Shown: positions 1 through 6,099, counted from the stretch's first letter. The stretch is 6,832 nucleotides of DNA from Gp6-AA40 sp050742535 (GCA_050742535.1 JBOGIQ010000332.1:1-6832), one strand, 5' to 3'. A program made the numbers and translations. Notes: a model not told the origin generated them from the sequence alone.

Positions 1-363
1 GTCCTGGTGGACGTCATGGGATATCGCGGCCTCGCGCTGGGCACGTCAGTGGCGGCGCTCTTCAACGCGACGGTGTTGTTCGTCCTGCTGCGCCGCGCCC
101 TCGGCGGTTTGAACGAGGGCCGGCTCCTGTCGTCGTTCGTTCGAATCGCGCTGGCGTCTGCCGTGATGGGCGCCGTCGCGCTTCTGACCGATCAGTGGCT
201 GTCTGCCGTGGTGCCGCCGCCGATCCCGTGGCAGATCCTGCAGGTCGCGGCGGACATCGGCGCCGCGCTTGGCGCCCTCGCCATCACGGCATGGTTGCTG
301 CGAATACGTGAGTTCCACGATGGCATGGGGATGGTGCTGAGGAGGTTGCGACGTCGAAAGTGA
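1..363 (+). CDS. murJ: Lipid II flippase MurJ (MviN family), C-terminal fragment
   Basis: The 5' end lies outside the window; 120 codons and the stop remain. MurJ moves lipid II, the peptidoglycan precursor, across the cytoplasmic membrane. The visible part opens with GYRGLALGTSVAA, a pattern typical of the late helices of MurJ/MviN proteins. Three hydrophobic segments follow, at about codons 10-32, 46-70 and 78-99, matching the last helices of this roughly 14-helix family. The protein ends in a basic tail (RRLRRRK) expected on the cytoplasmic side. Its TGA stop overlaps the GTG start of the MFS gene by four bases, so the two are probably co-translated. A related polysaccharide flippase of the MOP superfamily is the main alternative, since the diagnostic N-terminal half is not visible. 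Confidence 0.72.
   Translation, partial: VLVDVMGYRGLALGTSVAALFNATVLFVLLRRALGGLNEGRLLSSFVRIALASAVMGAVALLTDQWLSAVVPPPIPWQILQVAADIGAALGALAITAWLLRIREFHDGMGMVLRRLRRRK
339..346 (+). promoter_or_regulatory. Shine-Dalgarno site for the MFS gene
   Basis: GAGGAGGT is a strong match to the anti-Shine-Dalgarno sequence. It sits within the 3' end of the murJ-like gene, 13 bases before the GTG at 360. The spacing is a little long but supports that start, which overlaps the upstream stop (GTGA). No other good start codon lies closer. Confidence 0.5.
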
Positions 364-1604
364 AAGGTCTTCGCCCCTTCGGTCTCCACGGCACGGTCGT
401 CGTTCTCGCCAGCGTGCACTTCCTCGTCGACGGGTACGGCAATGTCCTCACGCCGCTGCTGCCGCTGCTGATCACGAATCTCAATCTGTCGCTCGCCGGC
501 GCGGGGACGCTGCAGATGTGCTTTCAGCTGGCGAATTCTGTCGCGCAGCTTGCCTTTGGCCACGTGGCCGACCGGCGGAATCCACGCACTCTGCTGATCG
601 GCGGCCCGCTGCTGGCCGTCGGCGTCCTGCCACTCGTCGGTCTTGCGCCGACGGTGTGGGCGCTCGCCGCAGTTCTGATCCTTGGCGGCCTTGGCGGAGC
701 GGCGTTTCATCCGCCGGCGGCGGCGCTCGTCCACAGGTACGCCGGTCAGCATCGCGGCTTCGCGATGTCCTTTCACATCACCTTCGGCAGCCTGGGCCAG
801 GCGATGGCTCCGCTCCTCTTTGCGCCATTCGTCCAGCGATTCGGGCTCTCGGCGACGCCGTGGCTGGTGATTCCCGGTGTGGCGGTGCTGATGGGGATTC
901 TGCTGCGGCGGGTGCCGCCGGTAGAGCGTCTGCACGAATCAGGGCCGGGAGGCGGAATCCGCGCACTCGCTCCGTACGCGCGCCCGCTGATGCTGCTGTA
1001 CGTAATCGTCGTGCTGCGCACGCTCACGGCGATCAGCTTCGGCACGTTTGTCCCGATCATGCTGACTCGCCGGGGCATGTCGCTGGCGGAGGCAGGCACG
1101 GCGGCGTCGATTTACCTGTGCGCGGTAGGCGCCGGAGGTTTCGTCGGGGGGCCGCTTGCCGATCGGTTCGGCGCGCGCCGGCTCATCGTCCTGTCGCTGG
1201 TTGCCGCGGTTCCCTTCCTCGCCGTCGCGCCGCTCCTCGATGGCTGGTCGATCGTGGCGATGATTGCCGCCGGCGGCTTCCTACTGCAGTCCACGCTGCC
1301 GGTCAATGTCACTTTTGCGCAGACGATTGCGCCGATCTCCGCCGCCACCGTGTCGTCGCTGATGATGGGGTTCGCCTGGGGCGTCGGCGGGCTTGCCGTG
1401 CCACTCGTCGGCATGGTCGCCGACCGTATTGGTATCGAACGTACGCTGATGCTCATGTCGTTCACGCCGCTGATCGCCGCCGCGCTTGCGCTTCCGCTGC
1501 CTGCGGCGCGCACCACGCATGTCACCGCTCGCGCTTCGGACGTTGCGACCGTCGAGAGCACGGGCACGGATGTTGCTCCGGAGGCCCAAGTTAGAAGAGA
1601 CTGA
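360..1604 (+). CDS. MFS transporter, fosmidomycin-resistance (Fsr)-like
   Basis: This is a 414-residue inner-membrane protein with about 12 hydrophobic helices in two halves. The major-facilitator loop motif is seen after helix 2 (GHVADRRNPRT, 67-77) and again in the second half (GPLADRFGARR, 264-274). The N-terminus with H20 and D24 in the first helix, the segment FQLANSVAQ (55-63) and the FHP motif (116-118) are characteristic of the Fsr branch, which includes E. coli Fsr, an exporter conferring fosmidomycin resistance. The true substrate here is unknown; drug or metabolite efflux by proton antiport is inferred from the family. The C-terminal 30 residues (about 384-414) are hydrophilic and not conserved-looking. 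The GTG start overlaps the murJ-like stop, and the rhomboid gene begins four bases after its stop, so it is the middle gene of a tight unit. Confidence 0.85.
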   Translation: MKGLRPFGLHGTVVVLASVHFLVDGYGNVLTPLLPLLITNLNLSLAGAGTLQMCFQLANSVAQLAFGHVADRRNPRTLLIGGPLLAVGVLPLVGLAPTVWALAAVLILGGLGGAAFHPPAAALVHRYAGQHRGFAMSFHITFGSLGQAMAPLLFAPFVQRFGLSATPWLVIPGVAVLMGILLRRVPPVERLHESGPGGGIRALAPYARPLMLLYVIVVLRTLTAISFGTFVPIMLTRRGMSLAEAGTAASIYLCAVGAGGFVGGPLADRFGARRLIVLSLVAAVPFLAVAPLLDGWSIVAMIAAGGFLLQSTLPVNVTFAQTIAPISAATVSSLMMGFAWGVGGLAVPLVGMVADRIGIERTLMLMSFTPLIAAALALPLPAARTTHVTARASDVATVESTGTDVAPEAQVRRD

Positions 1605-1608
1605 ATCC

Positions 1609-2361
1609 ATGCGAGGCCGTTACCCGGCGCCCTCCGGGTTGTCTTATTCATTCGGGCCTGGCGGAATCACTCCAGCCATCAAGGCGCTGATCATCGCGAA
1701 CATCGTGATGTTTGTGGCCGGATGGTTCACCGCCGCGCCCCAGGAGTGGCTCGGGATGCGGCCGGCGGATGTGGCGGGCGGGGGTCAGCTGTGGCGGCTG
1801 GTCACGTACATGTTCCTGCACAGCCGCGAGTCTTTCTTCCACATTTTGTTCAACATGCTGGCGCTCTGGATGTTCGGCGTCGAGCTCGAGCGCATGTGGG
1901 GAACCCGCTTTTTCGTCAAGTTCTACTTCGTCTGCGGCATCGGTGCGGCGTTCACAACGCTCGTGCTGTCATTCGTGCCGATCGCCGCGTTCGCGTCCCT
2001 CTATGGGTCGCTGACCATTGGAGCATCGGGCGCGATTTTCGGCGTCCTGCTGGCCTATGCGCTGTACTTCCCGCACCGGCCGATTCTGCTGATGCTGCTC
2101 TTCCCGATTCCGGCGAAGTACTTCGTCATGATCATGGGCGGCATCTCGCTGTTGTCGACGTTCGGCGGGCCGGACGGTCTGGCGCATACCACGCATCTTG
2201 GCGGCCTGGCGGCCGGCTACATCTACCTGAAGAAGCCGCGCATCAACATCAAGGCCGAAATCCAGTACCGCTTGCTCAAATGGCGGATCAACCGCATGCG
2301 TCGCAAGTTCGACGTGCATCCCGGCGGCCGTCAGGACGACATCAACCGGCGGGTGCACTAG
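1609..2361 (+). CDS. Rhomboid family intramembrane serine protease
   Basis: This is a 250-residue polytopic protein that should cleave transmembrane substrates within the bilayer. The rhomboid hallmarks are all present: WR in the L1 loop (62-63), HxxxN on helix 2 (H78, N82), GASGAIFG with nucleophile S140, and the catalytic histidine H196 in HTTHLGG. Catalytic activity is therefore expected, although the substrate is unknown. The last 40 residues form a basic, non-membrane tail (from about 209), rich in Arg and Lys and ending DDINRRVH. The ATG at 1609 is chosen because the protein from there starts like other rhomboids and lies four bases after the MFS stop, preceded by a weak purine-rich site (AGAAGAG, 1593-1599). 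The open frame extends upstream to 1486, but that part overlaps the MFS gene and is Arg-rich shadow sequence. It is the last gene of the murJ-MFS-rhomboid unit. Confidence 0.9.
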   Translation: MRGRYPAPSGLSYSFGPGGITPAIKALIIANIVMFVAGWFTAAPQEWLGMRPADVAGGGQLWRLVTYMFLHSRESFFHILFNMLALWMFGVELERMWGTRFFVKFYFVCGIGAAFTTLVLSFVPIAAFASLYGSLTIGASGAIFGVLLAYALYFPHRPILLMLLFPIPAKYFVMIMGGISLLSTFGGPDGLAHTTHLGGLAAGYIYLKKPRINIKAEIQYRLLKWRINRMRRKFDVHPGGRQDDINRRVH

Positions 2362-2370
2362 TGGCCACTG

Positions 2371-2453
2371 GTAATGCAACATGCAAAATTCAAAATGCAA
2401 ACCGAAAGGGCCAGGGCTTTAGTTTGCATGTTGCATGTTGCATGTTGAATTAC
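2371..2453. repeat. AT-rich inverted repeat with 7-bp periodic arms
   Basis: Two 32-base arms (2371-2402 and 2422-2453) are reverse complements at 28 of 32 positions and enclose a 19-base loop. The loop can add a short AAAG/CTTT stem (2405-2408 with 2417-2420). Each arm is built from degenerate heptads: GCAACAT, GCAAAAT, TCAAAAT on the left and GCATGTT-type units on the right. The AT-rich arms contrast with the GC-rich genes around them. The element starts 9 bases after the rhomboid stop and ends 12 bases before the cupin ATG. No open frame or transposase is present. It would form a long stem in DNA or RNA. There is no run of T after it, so a standard intrinsic terminator is not indicated. 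Confidence 0.88.
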
Positions 2454-2465
2454 GGGCGGTAATCG

Positions 2466-2810
2466 ATGCCTGCCGCCCGGTTGCATCGCTGGGATGAGAT
2501 CGCGCTCGACAAGGTCACGGAGATGGTCTCGCAGAAGATCGTGGCCGGTGAGCGCGAGATGGTCGCGCAGATTTACCTGAAGCGCGGCGCCGTGATTCCG
2601 ATGCATGCGCACGAGAGCGAGCAGATGACCTACATCCTGCAGGGTGCGCTGCGTTTTCTCGTCGGCGGCGAAGAGATCATCGTCCGTGAAGGCGAGGTCC
2701 TCCATATCCCGTCGCGGACACCGCACCAGGCGGAAGCGCTCGACGATACGTTCGAGATCGACGTGTTCAGCCCGATCCGCGCCGATTGGCTGCCCGACGC
2801 CGAGTCGTAG
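2466..2810 (+). CDS. Small single-domain cupin, KdgF-like
   Basis: This is a 114-residue soluble protein with one cupin barrel. Cupin motif 1 runs from G41 to G60 and holds H47, H49 and Q53; motif 2 runs from G76 and contributes H87. Together these look like a 3-His/1-Gln metal site. The C-terminal DVFSPIRADWL (99-109) closely resembles the ending of KdgF, the cupin that linearises unsaturated uronates in pectin and alginate breakdown; D99, F101 and R105 keep the spacing I recall for its catalytic Asp, Phe and Arg. No other uronate genes are visible, so the substrate is uncertain and a general metal-dependent cupin of unknown role is possible. The start has only a weak GGGCGG (2454-2459) ribosome site. 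An inverted repeat ends 12 bases upstream, and a stem-loop follows the stop. Confidence 0.8.
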   Translation: MPAARLHRWDEIALDKVTEMVSQKIVAGEREMVAQIYLKRGAVIPMHAHESEQMTYILQGALRFLVGGEEIIVREGEVLHIPSRTPHQAEALDDTFEIDVFSPIRADWLPDAES

Positions 2811-2827
2811 TCTCATCCTGCCTGTAG

Positions 2828-2847
2828 GGGACCCCTTTAGGGGTGCC
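2828..2847. repeat. GC-rich stem-loop, REP-like palindrome
   Basis: ACCCC (2831-2835) and GGGGT (2840-2844) pair around a TTTA loop. After one G-G mismatch (2830/2845) the stem continues with GG/CC (2828-2829 with 2846-2847). It lies 17 bases after the cupin stop, 28 bases before the ATG of the E1 gene. The preceding bases CCTGTA (2821-2826) may belong to the same unit. No T-run follows, so termination would be atypical. It could be a copy of a dispersed intergenic palindrome, which one window cannot show. Confidence 0.55.
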
Positions 2848-2875
2848 ATTGCTTAGTGCCATAATCGGCGCAGCG

Positions 2876-5026
2876 ATGAAGGGGTCGACCCTGGCCAACG
2901 GCGCGGACGCCCGCGCCTCCGCGGCAAAAGCGCGCCGGGATCACGAAGGACTCACCAAGAACGACCTGCTGTCGGCCTATCGCCTGATGCTCCTGTCGCG
3001 CCGCGTCGACGACAAGGAGATTCAGCTCAAGAACCAGTCAAAGGCATATTTCCAGATCAGCGGCGCAGGCCACGAGGCCATCCTCGTCGCCGCCGGCAAA
3101 CAGCTCAAGCCCGGCTACGACTGGTTCTTCCCCTATTACCGCGACCGCGCGCTGTGTCTCACGCTGGGGATGACGCCGCGTGAGATGTTTCTCGCATCGG
3201 TCGGCTCGAAAGACGATCCGGCCAACAGCGGCCGGCAGATGCCGTCCCATTGGGGCCACCGCGCCCTGAACATTCCGTCGCAGAGCAGCTGCACGGGCAC
3301 ACAGTGTCTCCACGCCATCGGCTCAGCGGACGCGCGCCGCGTTTACGAACGCGTCGATCGGATACCGGACCGCGACAACCGGTTTCACGCGGACGAAATC
3401 ACCTACGTCTCGATCGGCGACGGCGCGACCAGCGAGGGCGAGTTCTGGGAGTCGCTGACCACGGCCTGCGTGCGCAAGCTGCCGGTCCTGTTCCTCGTCG
3501 AAGACAACGGCTACGCCATTTCCGTTCCGGTCGAAGTGCAGACACCCGGCGGCGACATCTCGCGGATCGTCGAGGGCTTCGTCGGCTTGCGCGTCCACCG
3601 CTGCGACGGCACCGACTACCTCGCCAGCTATCGGACGATGCGCGAGGCGGTGGCGCACGTGCGGGCGGGCTACGGCCCGGTGCTGGTTCATGCGACGGTC
3701 GTCCGGCCGTACTCGCATTCCCTCTCGGACGACGAGAAGCTGTACAAGACGGCCGCCGAACGCGAGGCCGAAGCGCGACGCGACCCGCTCGTGCGCATGC
3801 GTCACTTCCTCAAGCACGAAGGCCTGGCGACGGACGCGGAGCTGGCGGAGATCGCTGCCTCGGTCGATCAGGAAGTCAACGAAGCGGCAGCGTCCGCGAT
3901 CGACGCCCCTGTACCGGATCCCGCCACGGCCGCGGATTTCGTCTTCTCGCCCGACGTCGATCCAGCGTCCGAGGTGTTCGCCAGCGAGGCCGCGCCCGAG
4001 GGCGCCCCGGACACGATGGTGAGCGCCATCAACCGGACGCTGAAGGACGAGATGGCCCGGAATCCCCGGATTGTCGTGTTCGGCGAAGACGTGGCGGATG
4101 TCTCGCGCGAGGAAGCGCTCGGGCAGGTGGCGGGCAAGGGCGGCGTGTTCAAGGTCACGCACGGTCTGCAGCGGCTCTACGGCGGCGAGCGCGTCTTCAA
4201 TTCGCCGCTCGCCGAGGCAAACATCATCGGCCGCGCCGTCGGGATGGCGCTTCGCGGTCTGAAGCCGGTGGTCGAAATCCAGTTCTTCGACTACATCTGG
4301 CCCGGGTTCATGCAGATTCGCGATGAGCTGTCGATGATGCGCTACCGCTCGGGCAACCGGTGGTCGTGCCCCGTCGTCATCCGCGTTCCGATCGGCGGTT
4401 ACCTGCGCGGCGGCGCGCCGTATCACAGCCAGTCGGGCGTGGCGATTTTCGCGCACACGCCCGGCATCCGCATCGTCTTCCCGTCGACGGCGCAGGACGC
4501 CGCCGGTTTGCTGCGCACGGCCATCCGCTGCGACGACCCGGTGCTGTTCTGCGAGCACAAGCACCTGTATCGGCAGACCTACAACAAGTCACCCTACCCC
4601 GGCGACAACTACACGGTGCCATTCGGCAAAGCATCGATCGTGCGCGACGGAACGGACGTCGTGGTGTTCACGTGGGGCGCGCTCGTGCAGCGCTCGCTGC
4701 TTGCCGCGCAGCAGGCGGAGAGGGACGGCATCAGCGTGGCGGTCGTCGATCTGCGATCGATCATCCCGTACGACTGGGAGACGATTGCCGACTATACGCG
4801 GCGCACGAACCGGGTCGTCGTCGCCCACGAGGATCAGCTGACGTGCGGATTCGGCGCCGAAATCGCCGCCCGCGTCTCCGACGAGCTCTTCGAATACCTC
4901 GACGCGCCGGTGAAACGGGTCGCCTCGCTCGACTGCCCCGTGGCGTACGCACCGGTGCTCGAAGAGGTCATCCTGCCGGGATCGGCCGACGTTCTGAAAG
5001 CGATCAAGACGCTTGCTGCGTATTAG
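2876..5026 (+). CDS. Fused alpha/beta E1 subunit of a branched-chain-type 2-oxoacid dehydrogenase
   Basis: This 716-residue cytoplasmic enzyme carries both E1 subunits in one chain. E1 uses thiamine diphosphate to decarboxylate a 2-oxoacid and pass the acyl group to lipoyl-E2. The alpha half (about 25-345) shows GRQMPSHWG (119-127), the cofactor motif GDG (181-183) to N211 (EDNGYAIS), and HSLSDDEK (281-288), like the phosphorylation loop of branched-chain E1 alpha. An Ala/Pro/Asp-rich linker (about 345-377) leads to the beta half (about 378-716), with GEDV, GGVFKVT, FNSPLAE (catalytic-type E447) and YHSQS (516-520, H517), again closest to branched-chain E1 beta. Pyruvate or other oxoacids cannot be excluded. 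E2 and E3 are not in the window. The ATG at 2876 is preferred over an in-frame GTG at 2843, which lies inside a stem-loop; neither has a clear ribosome site. The stop codon is part of the following repeat. Confidence 0.9.
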   Translation: MKGSTLANGADARASAAKARRDHEGLTKNDLLSAYRLMLLSRRVDDKEIQLKNQSKAYFQISGAGHEAILVAAGKQLKPGYDWFFPYYRDRALCLTLGMTPREMFLASVGSKDDPANSGRQMPSHWGHRALNIPSQSSCTGTQCLHAIGSADARRVYERVDRIPDRDNRFHADEITYVSIGDGATSEGEFWESLTTACVRKLPVLFLVEDNGYAISVPVEVQTPGGDISRIVEGFVGLRVHRCDGTDYLASYRTMREAVAHVRAGYGPVLVHATVVRPYSHSLSDDEKLYKTAAEREAEARRDPLVRMRHFLKHEGLATDAELAEIAASVDQEVNEAAASAIDAPVPDPATAADFVFSPDVDPASEVFASEAAPEGAPDTMVSAINRTLKDEMARNPRIVVFGEDVADVSREEALGQVAGKGGVFKVTHGLQRLYGGERVFNSPLAEANIIGRAVGMALRGLKPVVEIQFFDYIWPGFMQIRDELSMMRYRSGNRWSCPVVIRVPIGGYLRGGAPYHSQSGVAIFAHTPGIRIVFPSTAQDAAGLLRTAIRCDDPVLFCEHKHLYRQTYNKSPYPGDNYTVPFGKASIVRDGTDVVVFTWGALVQRSLLAAQQAERDGISVAVVDLRSIIPYDWETIADYTRRTNRVVVAHEDQLTCGFGAEIAARVSDELFEYLDAPVKRVASLDCPVAYAPVLEEVILPGSADVLKAIKTLAAY

Positions 5027-5182
5027 TCCTTGGTGCTTTGTCCTTCGTTCTTAGTCCGTCCTTGGTCCTTGGTCCGTTCTTGGTCCGTGGTCCGTGGTCC
5101 GTCGGACAAAGGACGAAGGACTTCAGGACGGACGAAGGACCAAGGACGGACCAGGAACCAAGCACCAGGGACTAAGGACCAG
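5023..5182. repeat. Heptad-built long inverted repeat filling the intergenic region
   Basis: The left arm (5023-5101) is a run of about ten units of consensus TTNGTCC or GTGGTCC, broken by two 4-base units (GTCC 5058-5061, GTTC 5076-5079). The right arm (5103-5182) is a run of the complementary unit GGACNAA or GGACCAG, with its own short units. The arms meet at a perfect small palindrome, GTCCG-T-CGGAC, centred on 5102. The outer ends pair well (TTAGTCC 5023-5029 with GGACTAA 5169-5175). The arms align over about 75 bases with several mismatches and one 7-base gap, which equals one heptad. The repeated units also allow pairing in shifted registers. It begins inside the E1 stop codon and ends 5 bases before the ABC gene. 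There is no open frame that resembles a protein and no T-run. Confidence 0.9.
5174..5178 (+). promoter_or_regulatory. Ribosome-binding site of the ABC ATPase gene, inside the repeat
   Basis: AAGGA lies 9 bases before the GTG at 5188 and is the only good ribosome site there. It straddles the last two heptads of the inverted repeat (GGACTAA and GGACCAG). In the shifted register AAGGAC (5174-5179) can pair with GTCCTT (5026-5031), so folding of the messenger could hide it. Use as a ribosome site is inferred from position and sequence. Confidence 0.45.
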
Positions 5183-5187
5183 CCGGC

Positions 5188-6099
5188 GTGCTGACCGCTT
5201 CGCACCTGACGCGGCGGTTCGACAGCCGTGTCGCCGTCGAAGACGTCACCTTTGCACTGGCGCCGGGCGAGATTTTCGCGCTGCTCGGTCCCAACGGCGC
5301 GGGCAAGACGACCACGCTGCGGATGCTCGCCGGCCTCATCGCACCGACGGCCGGTACCGTGCACGTCGGCGGCGAGCCGATGACGGCACGGGCCTCGCAC
5401 CTGCGCGGCCGGATCGGCTTCCTCACCGAGGCGCCCGGACTCTGGGATCGCTTGACGGTCTTCGAGAACCTGATCGTCTACGCGCGCCTGCAGGGCGTGG
5501 CGCCCGCGCAGCGCGCCGTCAACGCCGTGCTCGATCTGTTCGGCATTGCCAACCGGGCCAACGATCCGACGGCGCAGCTGTCGAAGGGATTGAAGCAGCG
5601 GGTCGCGCTCGCGCGCACGCTCCTGCACGATCCGGCGATCGTGCTGCTGGACGAGCCGACCGCCGGCCTGGATCCGGAAAGCGCGCACGATACGCGCGCG
5701 CTCATTCTCCGGCTGCGCGGCGAGAACCGCACCGTCATCCTCTCGACGCACAACCTCGACGAAGTCGATCGCGTGGCCGATCGCGTCGGTGTCCTTCGAA
5801 CCCGGCTCATCGCCCTCGACACCCCCTCGGCCCTTCGCTCGCGGCTGTTCGGCCAGCGGATCGTCATCACGCTTCAGGGTCCGGCCGGACCATACGCGGC
5901 GGTCGCCAGATCGGCCGGCGCAACCGATGTGACCGTCGATGGCGACAGGCTGTCGATCGGCGTGGACGGCAACAGCGTGATCACGCCGCCGATCGTCACG
6001 GCACTGGCCGGAGCCGGTGCGAGGATCGTGTCGGTGATTCCTGAGGAGCGGCCGCTCGAAGAGGTGTACTTGCGGCTGCTCAAGGACGAATCGCGATGA
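5188..6099 (+). CDS. ABC transporter ATP-binding protein (ABC-2 export type)
   Basis: This 303-residue ATPase powers a membrane exporter. In order it has Walker A GPNGAGKTT (34-42), a Q-loop position occupied by Glu (E81 in LTEAPGLWDRLT), the signature LSKGLKQ (131-137) in place of LSGGQ, Walker B IVLLDEP (151-157), the D-loop AGLD (159-162) and the H-loop H188 (STHNLDEV). Glu at the Q-loop and an SKG signature are common in the NatA/CcmA-like ABC-2 group and do not imply inactivity. A C-terminal domain (about 222-303) ends in PLEEVYLRLL, usual for these proteins. The GTG start is set by the N-terminus, which begins directly with the first strand of the fold, and by AAGGA nine bases upstream. 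Its stop overlaps the start of the permease gene (ATGA), indicating translational coupling. The substrate is unknown. Confidence 0.93.
   Translation: MLTASHLTRRFDSRVAVEDVTFALAPGEIFALLGPNGAGKTTTLRMLAGLIAPTAGTVHVGGEPMTARASHLRGRIGFLTEAPGLWDRLTVFENLIVYARLQGVAPAQRAVNAVLDLFGIANRANDPTAQLSKGLKQRVALARTLLHDPAIVLLDEPTAGLDPESAHDTRALILRLRGENRTVILSTHNLDEVDRVADRVGVLRTRLIALDTPSALRSRLFGQRIVITLQGPAGPYAAVARSAGATDVTVDGDRLSIGVDGNSVITPPIVTALAGAGARIVSVIPEERPLEEVYLRLLKDESR

Noticed and set aside
1486..1608. Upstream extension of the rhomboid frame
   Set aside because: The extra 41 residues are Arg-rich, overlap the MFS gene and do not resemble a rhomboid N-terminus; the ATG at 1609 has the normal position.
1112..1651. 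Open frame on the - strand opposite the MFS gene (179 codons)
   Set aside because: Ser/Thr/Ala-rich shadow sequence without a domain, opposite a well-supported transporter gene.
2356..2369. Overlapping small palindromes CACTAGTG and AGTGGCCACT at the rhomboid stop
   Set aside because: Short perfect palindromes of this size occur by chance; there is no repeat or known site context.
3250..4326. Open frame on the + strand inside the E1 gene in another phase (358 codons)
   Set aside because: Arg-rich out-of-frame translation of the E1 gene, with no motifs of its own.
3323..4564. Long open frame on the - strand opposite the E1 gene (413 codons)
   Set aside because: It is Arg/His/Ala/Asp-rich with no recognisable domain, and lies antisense to a gene with clear catalytic motifs. 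GC-rich codon bias routinely leaves such mirror frames open.
5023..5182. CRISPR array
   Set aside because: Units are about 7 bp with no spacers, and the array reverses orientation at its centre; no cas genes are present.
5023..5182. Ordinary rho-independent terminator
   Set aside because: The stem is far too long and irregular and no T-run follows either arm. An effect on transcription is still possible but not shown.
5428..5600. Degenerate Q-loop and signature in the ABC ATPase (Glu at Q-loop, SKG instead of SGG)
   Set aside because: These variants are common in the ABC-2 exporter group, and the Walker A, Walker B and H-loop residues are intact, so this is not evidence of a dead enzyme.
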